Assembly: GCA_019695095.1 (NCBI GenBank)
Contig: JAIBAQ010000001.1
Location: 1 to 64,000, forward strand
Source: Candidatus Hydrogenedentota bacterium
Lineage (GTDB): Bacteria; Hydrogenedentota; Hydrogenedentia; Hydrogenedentales; SLHB01
Length of the DNA stretch: 64,000 bases
Direction: 5' to 3'
The notes under the pieces were generated by a model. It made no database searches, was not told the DNA's origin, and saw only the letters and a list, made by a program, of their open reading frames with translations. The position numbers and the translations under genes were made by a program. Each line of letters begins with the position of its first letter. The stretch's first letter is position 1. Below, piece by piece: positions 16,882 to 24,885 of the stretch.

Positions 16882-17606
16882 TGGGATTACCTCCTCATAT
16901 ATATGGGGAAGTCCGTTGCACTGCAAGGGCGGTTTTACCGCGAAAGAACTCAAAGAAATCAAAGGAGAATAGAGGAAATTGAGAGCGCAGAACAGGCGCG
17001 TGGGGGTGCACGGTCTGGCGGCGGCCGGAAGTAGCATGAACTCGCGCAGAGCTACGGCCCCATCAAAATCACGCGGGGGCACGCCCCCAGGTCCCTATTC
17101 CTCAAGATCGTTAAAGAGTCACGTATTCCCCCGTGCTCCCCTTGGTTTGAAATCATATGCGCCGGATTGATCTCTCTCATTCGCATAGTTCGTGTATATC
17201 GTGGTCAACAGCCTTCTCTCAGGATCGGCTTATGTCTCATTCACCGCGACGTGTTCGCCTCGCACATCAACCGACCAATCCCCTCCCCGCCGCTTCTGTC
17301 GAGTGCAACAAACTCGCGCATATATATGAGGCGCAACATTCGAGAGCCACAACCATGTCTGCACAAACCCGTGCCCGAATCCCTGAACTCCAAGCCGTAT
17401 ACTCGCGAGCGACAGACCGCTCCCTGCTCCTCGGCGCGAGTCCCTGACCCCTCCGGCATACCCTTGAATCGACAAATGGACTCCTGCTGTGGAAACACGT
17501 GCCGCAAGACAGGCCCTTGCCCCGTCAAAAAGGCAGAGGGATGCCCCTCTCCCCGTCCAGAGCTAAGTGATTCAATCATAAGCACGAAGCTACTCGACTT
17601 GCGCAG
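16882..17606. other. Long gene-free spacer with several repeat fragments
   Basis: No convincing ORF in 725 bp. It contains AAAGAACTCAAAGAAATCAA near 16943 (the CTTTGAGTTCTTTCGCGG repeat type on the other strand), a block at 17125-17165 matching 6060-6095, a GTGGTCAACAGCC-type piece near 17200, and GTGCAAC...CATATATATGAGG at about 17303-17330, which echoes the leader of the gene at 16201-16881 read on the opposite strand. It may be a graveyard of repeat insertions. Confidence 0.55.
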
Positions 17607-20075
17607 CTACAAGGCCACTCGCCACGTGCACGTCTCTTCGCCCACCGTTATGGGCAGTAGCCAGGCGCCCTTGGATGAAGCCGTCATGGCCACCGCTTTG
17701 CCGTTGACCTCCGCCAGACGGGGTTCCTTTCCGCCGGTGTCGATCACAAGGTAGCCTTGCTCTCCCGACGGACGAGCGACCTCGCCGGATAAGGTTGAAC
17801 GCTGCGCGTCCCAAGCGACGCGTTTCAGTTCTGCACCGCAACTTTGGTGAAAGCTGGTTCCAACAACCCAAGGATGTTCGCGCGCAGTCCGTAAACAGAG
17901 CAATTTCACACCGGGGCCGTAGAAGGCGATGTCGAGACGGCTCGGGTCGTTTCCGGTCATCAAGTCCTGATAATCGCCGGGGTGTTGGTAGCCGCGCGGG
18001 TTGGTGCGCCGCGACGGGACTTCGCCAAGCGCCATTCCCGACCAGAACTCGTAGCCCCACCGTTTCACGCCGGGAGCCAAGCCCAACCTTTCAAGAGGGA
18101 TAACGAAACGGCTCATCTCGGGGTCCTGACCCGGAACTACCGTGTCGTAGGAGAACACAGCGACGAGGTCCCATTCGTCCCAGTCCGTCTTGACATGCGT
18201 GTGCCACACGGAACCGGGAGTATGCTCGGCGAGGATTTCATCCGACTGGGCTTTGTTGGGATCATAGTGAGCGGGCGCGCGATACACCGGCTCAAAGAGG
18301 TCCACCGGTTTAGCCGCGACACCGAGGGTGGGCAGCGTGGACGTAAGGATGTGCCAGCGATCTTCGGGTAACGTCGTGAGCGTGTCGCCGATATCGACCT
18401 GTCCGCCGGCCATGAATGCGATCGTGGCTCGCAGCCGCGCGTCCTCCACGGTTCCGGGAAGGCCGACACAGAGGCACGATGGCTGCAATACACCCCATCG
18501 GAAGTTCTTAAAGAGATGGCAGGCGACAGTTTGGTAGTTGTCGCGTTGGAAACCCGCGGTGATGAATCCGCTATTGCCGGTGTCGCTGCATGTGTAGAGC
18601 AACGGCCAATAACCGGTCCCTGGCATTTCAGGACCGCCGCAATTCAGCAGCAAGGCGTCGGGCATGGCTTCGCGGATGATGCGCGCTCCAATGCGCGCGG
18701 CTTCCACCCCGCCCCCTCCAACAATGCGGGGGTCGTAACGGCGCTTGGCCGCACCGCCGGAAACGCAGCCGATGAAGTCGGATTTCAGGTATTTCACGCC
18801 GCGCTCGTGCAGACTGGCTGCCTTACTTCGAAGCCATTCCTGCGCTCCAGGATGGGTAAGGTCAAGGATGTACACGTTTCCATGCGGTTCCCAGAACCAC
18901 TGTCCGTTGGGCAAGGGTTTGCCATCTTCGCCGGCGACCAGCCACTCCGGGTGCTCGCGCGCAAGCGGGTCAAACTCGCTGATGCTGTACGGCGCTTTCC
19001 AGACGCCGAGATCGAACCCGTATTCGGCGAGCCGCTCGGAAAGCCACTTCAGCCCGTGGGGAAACTGCTCGTTCTCCTCAAAGGTGCTGGGCAACTGCTC
19101 CTTCTCCCAGCCGAGGTCAAGCTCGATCACGCTCAGCCCCAGCGGTTTCAGGCGCTTCGCGGCAATGCGCGCAGTCTCGATGGCACGATCCTCGGTAACG
19201 CCCAGGCGATACGGATACCAACTGCACCACGAGACCGGTGGAGTCGCGGGGAATTGCGGGTTGAATCGAGCGCGTACCGCGTCGGCGTAGGACTCAAGCA
19301 TGTGCCAAGGGTCTTGGCCCGTCGCGAGTAGCATGGTCTCCAACCGGATTTCTTCACCCGCTTTCATCATCAGATTGCCGCCGTCGAATTCCGCCGTCAG
19401 TGTGACTGTGTTCGGATTTACGCGCGATTGCACCGTGCCCACCCAGCGCTCCGATGATTCGAAACCCGCGAAGAAAGCGCGCTTCTCGTTTCGGTCGTAC
19501 GCGAGCCAAGCAAACGTAGATGTGCGCGGCGGCGTCTCGGGCGCGCCGCCAGGTTCCGTGCTTTGTTTCTTCTCCTTGGCCGGCGCTTCCGTGAGAGGCA
19601 CGACGCGGCCTGAGTAATTTGATTGTTCGAGAACGCGTACGGCAGCAGGATCTGCGCCGAGACACGCCGAATCGGTCTGAAGCAAAATGACATGATTCAG
19701 GACGGCGTCTTTTGCAGAAACATTGCGCAACGCAGATTGAATACGCAGACCGGGTAAGGCACTAGGCTCAATAATCATCGTCACGACCGCGCGATCGGCA
19801 AAGATGTATTGGATCCGAAGGGATTTCCCCTCGCGGTGGACAACGGCCACCGTGGGCGTCAGTGCCGCGCCGTCTACGACGAGTTGCGGCAGCATGTTGT
19901 CCGCGTGGAACGCGTTCCACTCGGGAGACGAGAGCGTGAGTGCGCCGCTCGTGGAGCCCGCCTTGACTCGCAATGAGCCCGACGAAATGGACAGATCGCT
20001 TTGTGCGAAAGCCTGAGTCCCGTACAAATAGACTGTGCCAAGCGCGACCAAGACGATTGAAAGATACGAGCGCAT
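17607..20075 (-). CDS. Secreted alpha-galactosidase-like glycoside hydrolase (GH36/raffinose-synthase fold)
   Basis: 822 residues. A signal peptide (MRSYLSIVLVALGTVYLYGT, cleaved near AFAQ) and an N-terminal beta-sandwich (30-280) precede a TIM barrel from about 282 (SWCSWYPYRLG, LSVIELDLGWEKE, FDLGVWKAPYSISEFDP). The nucleophile candidate is Asp433 in KYLKSDFIG; a SDTGNSG segment near 505 could hold the acid/base. A C-terminal beta domain ends the protein. It probably releases galactose or a related sugar from oligosaccharides in the periplasm or outside. GAGGAGGGGAAGCA precedes the ATG. It is divergent from a GxGYxYP gene at 20283. Confidence 0.82.
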   Translation of the reverse strand: MRSYLSIVLVALGTVYLYGTQAFAQSDLSISSGSLRVKAGSTSGALTLSSPEWNAFHADNMLPQLVVDGAALTPTVAVVHREGKSLRIQYIFADRAVVTMIIEPSALPGLRIQSALRNVSAKDAVLNHVILLQTDSACLGADPAAVRVLEQSNYSGRVVPLTEAPAKEKKQSTEPGGAPETPPRTSTFAWLAYDRNEKRAFFAGFESSERWVGTVQSRVNPNTVTLTAEFDGGNLMMKAGEEIRLETMLLATGQDPWHMLESYADAVRARFNPQFPATPPVSWCSWYPYRLGVTEDRAIETARIAAKRLKPLGLSVIELDLGWEKEQLPSTFEENEQFPHGLKWLSERLAEYGFDLGVWKAPYSISEFDPLAREHPEWLVAGEDGKPLPNGQWFWEPHGNVYILDLTHPGAQEWLRSKAASLHERGVKYLKSDFIGCVSGGAAKRRYDPRIVGGGGVEAARIGARIIREAMPDALLLNCGGPEMPGTGYWPLLYTCSDTGNSGFITAGFQRDNYQTVACHLFKNFRWGVLQPSCLCVGLPGTVEDARLRATIAFMAGGQVDIGDTLTTLPEDRWHILTSTLPTLGVAAKPVDLFEPVYRAPAHYDPNKAQSDEILAEHTPGSVWHTHVKTDWDEWDLVAVFSYDTVVPGQDPEMSRFVIPLERLGLAPGVKRWGYEFWSGMALGEVPSRRTNPRGYQHPGDYQDLMTGNDPSRLDIAFYGPGVKLLCLRTAREHPWVVGTSFHQSCGAELKRVAWDAQRSTLSGEVARPSGEQGYLVIDTGGKEPRLAEVNGKAVAMTASSKGAWLLPITVGEETCTWRVAL

Positions 20076-20159
20076 TGCTTCCCCTCCTCACGCAATACGA
20101 ATGACGTTGGACACGACTTCAATTGTCTCAAAACGGCGGAAGGTAGTCACGCTCGAAAG

Positions 20160-20225
20160 CCTTGCAACCGGCAATGCCTCACGCAAAGGTGCGAAGGCGC
20201 GGAGAACCCAGAGAGCACTTGAATT
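20160..20225. repeat. Degenerate repeat of the CGCAAAGGCGCGAAGGCGCGGAG type
   Basis: TCACGCAAAGGTGCGAAGGC continuing GCGGAGAACCCAGAGAG lies between the divergent genes at 20075 and 20283; a related block lies at about 14438-14465. Promoters of both genes must sit in or beside it, but none is obvious. Confidence 0.5.
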
Positions 20226-20282
20226 GACACATGAGACCGGGCCTGCAATGATCGGAGAATCGTTAACCGAGGGGGATTTGTC

Positions 20283-22058
20283 ATGGCGTGTTTCATTGCG
20301 TTGGCCGCGCTCTTCGCGCAAGTGGAAGAGCCAATCGTGTACTTCGACCTGGCGGCCTGCGTGGCTTCACTTCCGGACGATTCAGTCTTGCGCTATGACA
20401 CGGTGAAGTTCGTGGCGGCCCTGCAAGGACTTGTCAATCGCGAACGCCCTCGGCTTATTGTGCGATTCTTCGATGGCAGCAGCCCGACAGGCCCCATCAA
20501 CGTCGATGATTACTGGTTCGAGAAGATGCGCGCGGAGTGGCTGAAAGGTCGCACAGTCGAACGGACCTCCAAACTGGACGATCTCATTGCGCGCTATTCC
20601 GAGGCGCGCAATGGCGTCGTGGTGTGGGACCAGACCGTCCCTGCCACGGCCAACGTCGCGGCAACGGTCTGCGGCGTTGAAGGCTGGCTGCCCGTGCGCG
20701 CGGGGGGTGCACTGTATGCGCAGTTGGTCAATGCGGGGCCAAAGCTGCCGGTAAAGCTGTCGTTGGCGGGCAAATTCACCGGTGCGGAATCGGGCAGCGC
20801 GAAATGCGACGCCTATCTGTGGGCGATGCATACGTACATTGAAACGGGCCGTTGCAACAACGCGCTCATGGCCTATTACCTGGATGGCTATACGCACCGG
20901 CCCGACCTGCCGGGTATTCAATACAACGATCTGAGCAACGGGGGCATTGCGAATCAAGACTATTACATCGCGCGCAAGGCTTTCGTGTTCGATCTGGGGC
21001 CATGGGCTGATGAAGCCCCGGTGGACGATCCGAAGCAGCCGCTCGGGACGGACCGCGCTACATTGTGCGCGATTCTCAAGGCGCAGGTGTTGCAAAACGA
21101 CGGCAAGTCCTTCACGACGGTCGGCGGTTTCGTTCCATGGAATCTGAAGTACACGGATGCAGCGTTGTCCGGCGGCAAGCATGGCGCCGTGCCCACGGAG
21201 TGGGAGTACGCGGCGATTCTCTCGGCGCACAACGCCGTGATGGACGCGGATGCGCTGGGACTCGTTGGATTGGCGAATGCGTCGGCGTATATGCACTACC
21301 CGCTGGCGAAACACTACACGCAGAATCCCAAACCCAAGCTGCCGCCCTTGGAAGACAAGACGTATGTCCTGGTGTATATGGGCGACTACGACTCGGCGGC
21401 GTGGCTTTCGAGGCAGATACCGGCGGCATGGGACGACCCCGCGCGCGGGCAGATGCCGATTGCATGGGCATTTAATCCGAACCTGGCAGACCGCGTGCCC
21501 TATGTGTTCGACACGATCATGCGGACGAAATCCGCGAACGATTGGTTCATCGGCGGCGATTCGGGCGCGGGATACTTGAATCCCAATTTGCTGACAGGCG
21601 ACCGGCTCGGCAGTGGCGTGCCCGATGCGCTCGATCTGTGGGTCACACACAACAAGGCGTGGTACGAACGGTTCGACTACTCGATTACCGGTTTCGTCAT
21701 CAACGGTTTCCACGGAGACATGCCGCTGCGTGTGCAAGAAGCCTACGCGAAGTTTTCGCCAGACGGTGTTGGCATGCAACTTGGTTTCGAAAAGCCAATT
21801 GTCAACGGAACGCCGTTCATTCGGCACGTTTCGGACATCTACCCCGATCCAAAACACCTTGAGGTGGCCGCCCAACAAATGGCTGGGTTTGCGAAACCAG
21901 AGAGGCCGCAGTTCCTGATCTTTCGAATGATCCTTCAAACCCCATCAACCATCGTCGGAATCCGGGATCGCTTGTTGAAAGACTATCCCGAACATCAGTG
22001 GGAGTTTCCCGATCCGTACACGTTCTTCGCGCTGGCAAAAGAGACCCTGGCGAAGTGA
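20283..22058 (+). CDS. GxGYxYP-family putative glycoside hydrolase
   Basis: 591 residues, ATG preceded by CGAGGGGGATTTGTC. A short hydrophobic N-terminus (MACFIALAALFAQ) may be a signal peptide. The family motif appears as GGDSGAGYLNP (about residue 425), with the preceding strand KTYVLVYMGDYDSAAWLSRQ and KFVAALQGLVNRERPRLIVR at the N-terminus, both typical of the GxGYxYP N- and C-terminal domains. The biochemical activity of the family is unproved; a TIM-barrel glycosidase is assumed. Neighbouring genes (GH36, symporter) fit carbohydrate use. Confidence 0.82.
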   Translation: MACFIALAALFAQVEEPIVYFDLAACVASLPDDSVLRYDTVKFVAALQGLVNRERPRLIVRFFDGSSPTGPINVDDYWFEKMRAEWLKGRTVERTSKLDDLIARYSEARNGVVVWDQTVPATANVAATVCGVEGWLPVRAGGALYAQLVNAGPKLPVKLSLAGKFTGAESGSAKCDAYLWAMHTYIETGRCNNALMAYYLDGYTHRPDLPGIQYNDLSNGGIANQDYYIARKAFVFDLGPWADEAPVDDPKQPLGTDRATLCAILKAQVLQNDGKSFTTVGGFVPWNLKYTDAALSGGKHGAVPTEWEYAAILSAHNAVMDADALGLVGLANASAYMHYPLAKHYTQNPKPKLPPLEDKTYVLVYMGDYDSAAWLSRQIPAAWDDPARGQMPIAWAFNPNLADRVPYVFDTIMRTKSANDWFIGGDSGAGYLNPNLLTGDRLGSGVPDALDLWVTHNKAWYERFDYSITGFVINGFHGDMPLRVQEAYAKFSPDGVGMQLGFEKPIVNGTPFIRHVSDIYPDPKHLEVAAQQMAGFAKPERPQFLIFRMILQTPSTIVGIRDRLLKDYPEHQWEFPDPYTFFALAKETLAK

Positions 22059-22129
22059 AGCAGCCCTTGCCCCAAGTGTCGGAAGCGATTGACAAAGCAG
22101 GCGCTTCAAGAACCTACGTCTAGGATTGC

Positions 22130-23881
22130 CTATCCGCTGAAATACACGTAAGCGGCGAGTATGGCGCAAAGCACACCGATGGTGGCGATGAGATCGCGCC
22201 AGTCCCAACTGCGGCGAGACTCAGCGCGGTGCTCGTCGGTAACAGTCGCGTACGTGAGGCCCGCGAGGCGTTCATATGCCGGTGGCGCGGTCATGTAACT
22301 GACGACAACCATGACCACGCAACAGACGAGGAAGATCACGAGACTGTAGTATTGGAAGAACATGTTGTTCACGATCCAGAGGAAAGACCCTTCGGGATAT
22401 CCTCCCTCGAAACCGGCCATCTTGAGCTTTACGGGCGTATCCACGGCTAGGCGGAACAGCCCGAGCAGGAAGCCCACAATGAGCGTCGCGACACATCCGG
22501 GGCCATTCAATCGTTTGTGGAAAAGGCCGAGGAAGAACACGACGAAGATCGGCGGCGCGAGGTATCCCTGGACGCCTTGGAGGTAATCGTAGAGGCCGCG
22601 GCCACCGCGAATAACGGGGATCCATAGCAGCCCGATGATTACCATGACCACGGTGGCCATTCGGCCAATCCAAACGAGTTGCTTTTCCGAAACTCCCTTG
22701 TGCATGCGAGAGTAGAAGTCCATGGTAAACAGCGTTGCCGAGGCGTTGAATGCGCCTGCGAGCGAACTCATAAGCGCTGCAAGCAAACCCGCCACGACGA
22801 TACCGCGAATGCCGACGGGCAATACCTCTCGGACGAGCATCGGGAACGCTTGTTGCGCGGCGTCGCGGTTGAGTTGGTCTCCCTGGAAGAGCGCCTCCCG
22901 CATTCCGGCATCCTTGCCGCTGGCAGCGAGAGCAAAGGCAATCATACCGGGGATAATGAAGATGAAGACGGGAAGCAACTTCAGATATGCGGCGCAGATC
23001 GTGCCGCGCCGGGCTTCGCGTTCACTTGGCGCGCCAAGGGTGCGCTGCACAATGTACTGGTCCGTACACCAATACCAGAGGCCGGTAATCGGTGCGCAGA
23101 ATAGCATGCTGAGCCACGGGTAGTTGTCGTTGAAGTACCAGGCCATGCGCCCGGCTTCCTTAACGGGAGCCCACGTCCCTTCAATGCCCGCGGGCACGAG
23201 CGGCTTCCACAGGTTGAACATCTCCGATCCTGCGATCTGGCGCAGTTCATTCCAACCGCCAAGGGCTCTAATTCCGAACACCGTTACCAGCGCAGAACCT
23301 ATAATGAGGATGACCGTCTGCAAGGCTTCCGTGTACGCGACTGTGCGCATGCCACCTAAGATTGTATACAGGCCGGTCAGCACGATGACGAGAATTGAGC
23401 CAATCCAGAAACTGTCCAGCGGTCCAAGGCGCATCTCAGGGATGAGGACGGCGAAAACTACTCCGCCCGCGAAGATACCGACGGCCATTTTCGTGAGCAC
23501 GTAAGCAACGAGAGATATGAGTGAAAGAATCCAGCGACTGGTGGCATTGAATCGGCGTTCGAGAAACTCGGGCATCGTGAAGACTTGCGAGCGTGTGTAG
23601 AACGGCACAAACACCCAACCAAGAACCAACAGACACCACGCGTGAAGTTCATAGTGGGCCAGCGCAACGCCGTCGGTGGCTCCGGCCCCGGCAAGCCCCA
23701 CGAGGTGCTCAGAGCCGATGTTCGACGCGAAGATCGAGGCTCCGACTACAAACCAGCCGAGGTTTCTCCCCGCGAGGAAGTAGTCGTCCGTCGTGTTCTT
23801 GCTCTTGCGAATTACCCACCAAGCCAATCCAAAGAGCAATCCGAAGTAGCCTGCAATCATCAGCCAATCGAGCAGTTGCAT
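22130..23881 (-). CDS. Sodium/solute symporter (SSS family, SglT-like)
   Basis: 583 residues with about 14 membrane helices, starting MQLLDWLMIAGYFGLLFGLA. DDYFLAGRNLGWFVVGASIF and ASNIGSEHLVGLAGAGATDG are the signature of sugar-type SSS transporters, and VLTGLYTILGGMRTVAYTEA and the last-third GIVVAGLLAALMSSLAGAFN hold the sodium-site helices. It imports a sugar or related solute with sodium. GAGAGGG precedes the ATG. A possible 25-residue membrane peptide gene lies 267 bp upstream on the same strand. Confidence 0.93.
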   Translation of the reverse strand: MQLLDWLMIAGYFGLLFGLAWWVIRKSKNTTDDYFLAGRNLGWFVVGASIFASNIGSEHLVGLAGAGATDGVALAHYELHAWCLLVLGWVFVPFYTRSQVFTMPEFLERRFNATSRWILSLISLVAYVLTKMAVGIFAGGVVFAVLIPEMRLGPLDSFWIGSILVIVLTGLYTILGGMRTVAYTEALQTVILIIGSALVTVFGIRALGGWNELRQIAGSEMFNLWKPLVPAGIEGTWAPVKEAGRMAWYFNDNYPWLSMLFCAPITGLWYWCTDQYIVQRTLGAPSEREARRGTICAAYLKLLPVFIFIIPGMIAFALAASGKDAGMREALFQGDQLNRDAAQQAFPMLVREVLPVGIRGIVVAGLLAALMSSLAGAFNASATLFTMDFYSRMHKGVSEKQLVWIGRMATVVMVIIGLLWIPVIRGGRGLYDYLQGVQGYLAPPIFVVFFLGLFHKRLNGPGCVATLIVGFLLGLFRLAVDTPVKLKMAGFEGGYPEGSFLWIVNNMFFQYYSLVIFLVCCVVMVVVSYMTAPPAYERLAGLTYATVTDEHRAESRRSWDWRDLIATIGVLCAILAAYVYFSG

Positions 23882-23948
23882 GGTGTGCCCTCTCCCCCTG
23901 CTAAATCCGCGTTGTTGACCCGGCGGGCATTATAGCTTGCATTTCATT

Positions 23949-23980
23949 CTGGCGCGACTGAACGCCGGCGTCGAATTGGC
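23949..23980 (-). repeat. Dispersed structured repeat, decayed copy F
   Basis: GGCGCGACTGAACGCCGGCG matches GGCGCGATTGAGCGCCGACG of the copy at 33721-33912 in 17 of 20 positions; flanking CAAATTGC arms are damaged (TCGAATTGGC). Lower confidence than the other copies. Confidence 0.4.
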
Positions 23981-24147
23981 GCTAAAGCGTCGTCGCGAGA
24001 CATCAGGGCCTATCAAATCTGGCGGAGAATGTCGAGGAGGGTATCACGGACACCAACGGGAGGTCACCGTGAAAAAAGTCCCACGGCGTGCGTAAAGCGA
24101 ATATCCAGACGCACCGTCGTGGGACCGAAAAACAAGCGTTCGCGAGG

Positions 24148-24225
24148 CTATGGCGCCATCGCGATAATCAGCGGCGAAAGCGTGTAGAGAATCAGAAAGA
24201 TGATCGAGTACAGAAGGCTCAGCAT
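24148..24225 (-). CDS. 25-residue hydrophobic membrane peptide
   Basis: ATG at 24225 gives MLSLLYSIIFLILYTLSPLI followed by IAMAP and TAG. It is almost wholly a single membrane helix and has a strong ribosome site AAAAGGAGA eight bases upstream, which is what separates it from chance. Peptides of this type accompany sodium symporters (small accessory subunits) or Kdp-like transporters. The SSS symporter is the next gene on the same strand, though 267 bp away. Function is inference. Confidence 0.5.
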   Translation of the reverse strand: MLSLLYSIIFLILYTLSPLIIAMAP

Positions 24226-24293
24226 GGTGGTCGTCTCCTTTTCTTTCAGGCGATCATACTACGGGCTCGGACCTCAATTCATTACGTATCCGC

Positions 24294-24770
24294 TCACTTC
24301 TTTGGAGTCCAGACTTCGCCTTTGATGGCAGCCTCAATCTGCTCGATGTGATGCCATGTGTGGAAATCGAGGACGTGCGCCACCTTGGCCAACGTCATGG
24401 ACCCCGCCTCAGAATGGACAACCTCCCGAACAAGGCCTGCCTCGTCGGTTGACGCCAGCAGCTCGATCACGCGATCGCGCGCCGCCGAGAACAGGCACTC
24501 GCCGACTCCCAACGAACGGGTATCGTATTGCAGAGCGGCCACCCATTTGTCCTGATCGAAGCCTTCCACGTCGCTACCCGGTTCGGCGGACGCGCGGCAC
24601 AGCCGCCACAAATAGACAAATTCAACGTCAGCAAGGTGAAGCAGAATTTGGCGCGCGGTCCATTTTCCGGGTGCGTAGGACTTTGCAAGGTCCACTTCGG
24701 CCACGTCGAAGTAATTCAAGACGGCGTCGCGCGATTTGCGGAGGGACTCAATAGTCGCGGTGTGAATCAT
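24294..24770 (-). CDS. DinB-family protein
   Basis: 158 residues from the ATG at 24770, preceded by GGAAGGAGCCCAAGTT; upstream ATGs lack a site. The four-helix DinB/YfiT fold shows KWTARQILLHLADVE (His45) and FHTWHHIEQIE (His137 and His141), the usual three-histidine metal site. Members are thiol-dependent or metal-dependent transferases or hydrolases, often of bacillithiol or mycothiol type; the substrate cannot be told here. It follows the NAD operon on the same strand with a 115-bp gap. Confidence 0.85.
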   Translation of the reverse strand: MIHTATIESLRKSRDAVLNYFDVAEVDLAKSYAPGKWTARQILLHLADVEFVYLWRLCRASAEPGSDVEGFDQDKWVAALQYDTRSLGVGECLFSAARDRVIELLASTDEAGLVREVVHSEAGSMTLAKVAHVLDFHTWHHIEQIEAAIKGEVWTPKK

Positions 24771-24885
24771 AACTTGGGCTCCTTCCATTGGGGTGTGTCC
24801 AAGTGGGCGGTACTTCACCCTCGTGTGCACTATGCAGTCTCTGGGCCGAATTTATAGCCCTGCGAGACAACGCCGGGAATGGACG

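Noticed and set aside
17230-18060. Candidate small genes in the spacer upstream and inside the end of the 17607-20075 gene
   Set aside because: No ribosome sites, and the frames cover repeat fragments or overlap the galactosidase-like gene antisense.
20382-21938. 518-residue minus-strand open frame opposite the GxGYxYP gene
   Set aside because: The plus strand carries the family motif and a good ribosome site. The minus-strand frame has an Arg/His/Val-rich shadow composition and no motif.
22082-22107. Hairpin GAAGCG / CGCTTC between the converging GxGYxYP and symporter genes as a terminator
   Set aside because: Only a 6-bp stem with a 14-nt loop and no T-run; too weak to call.
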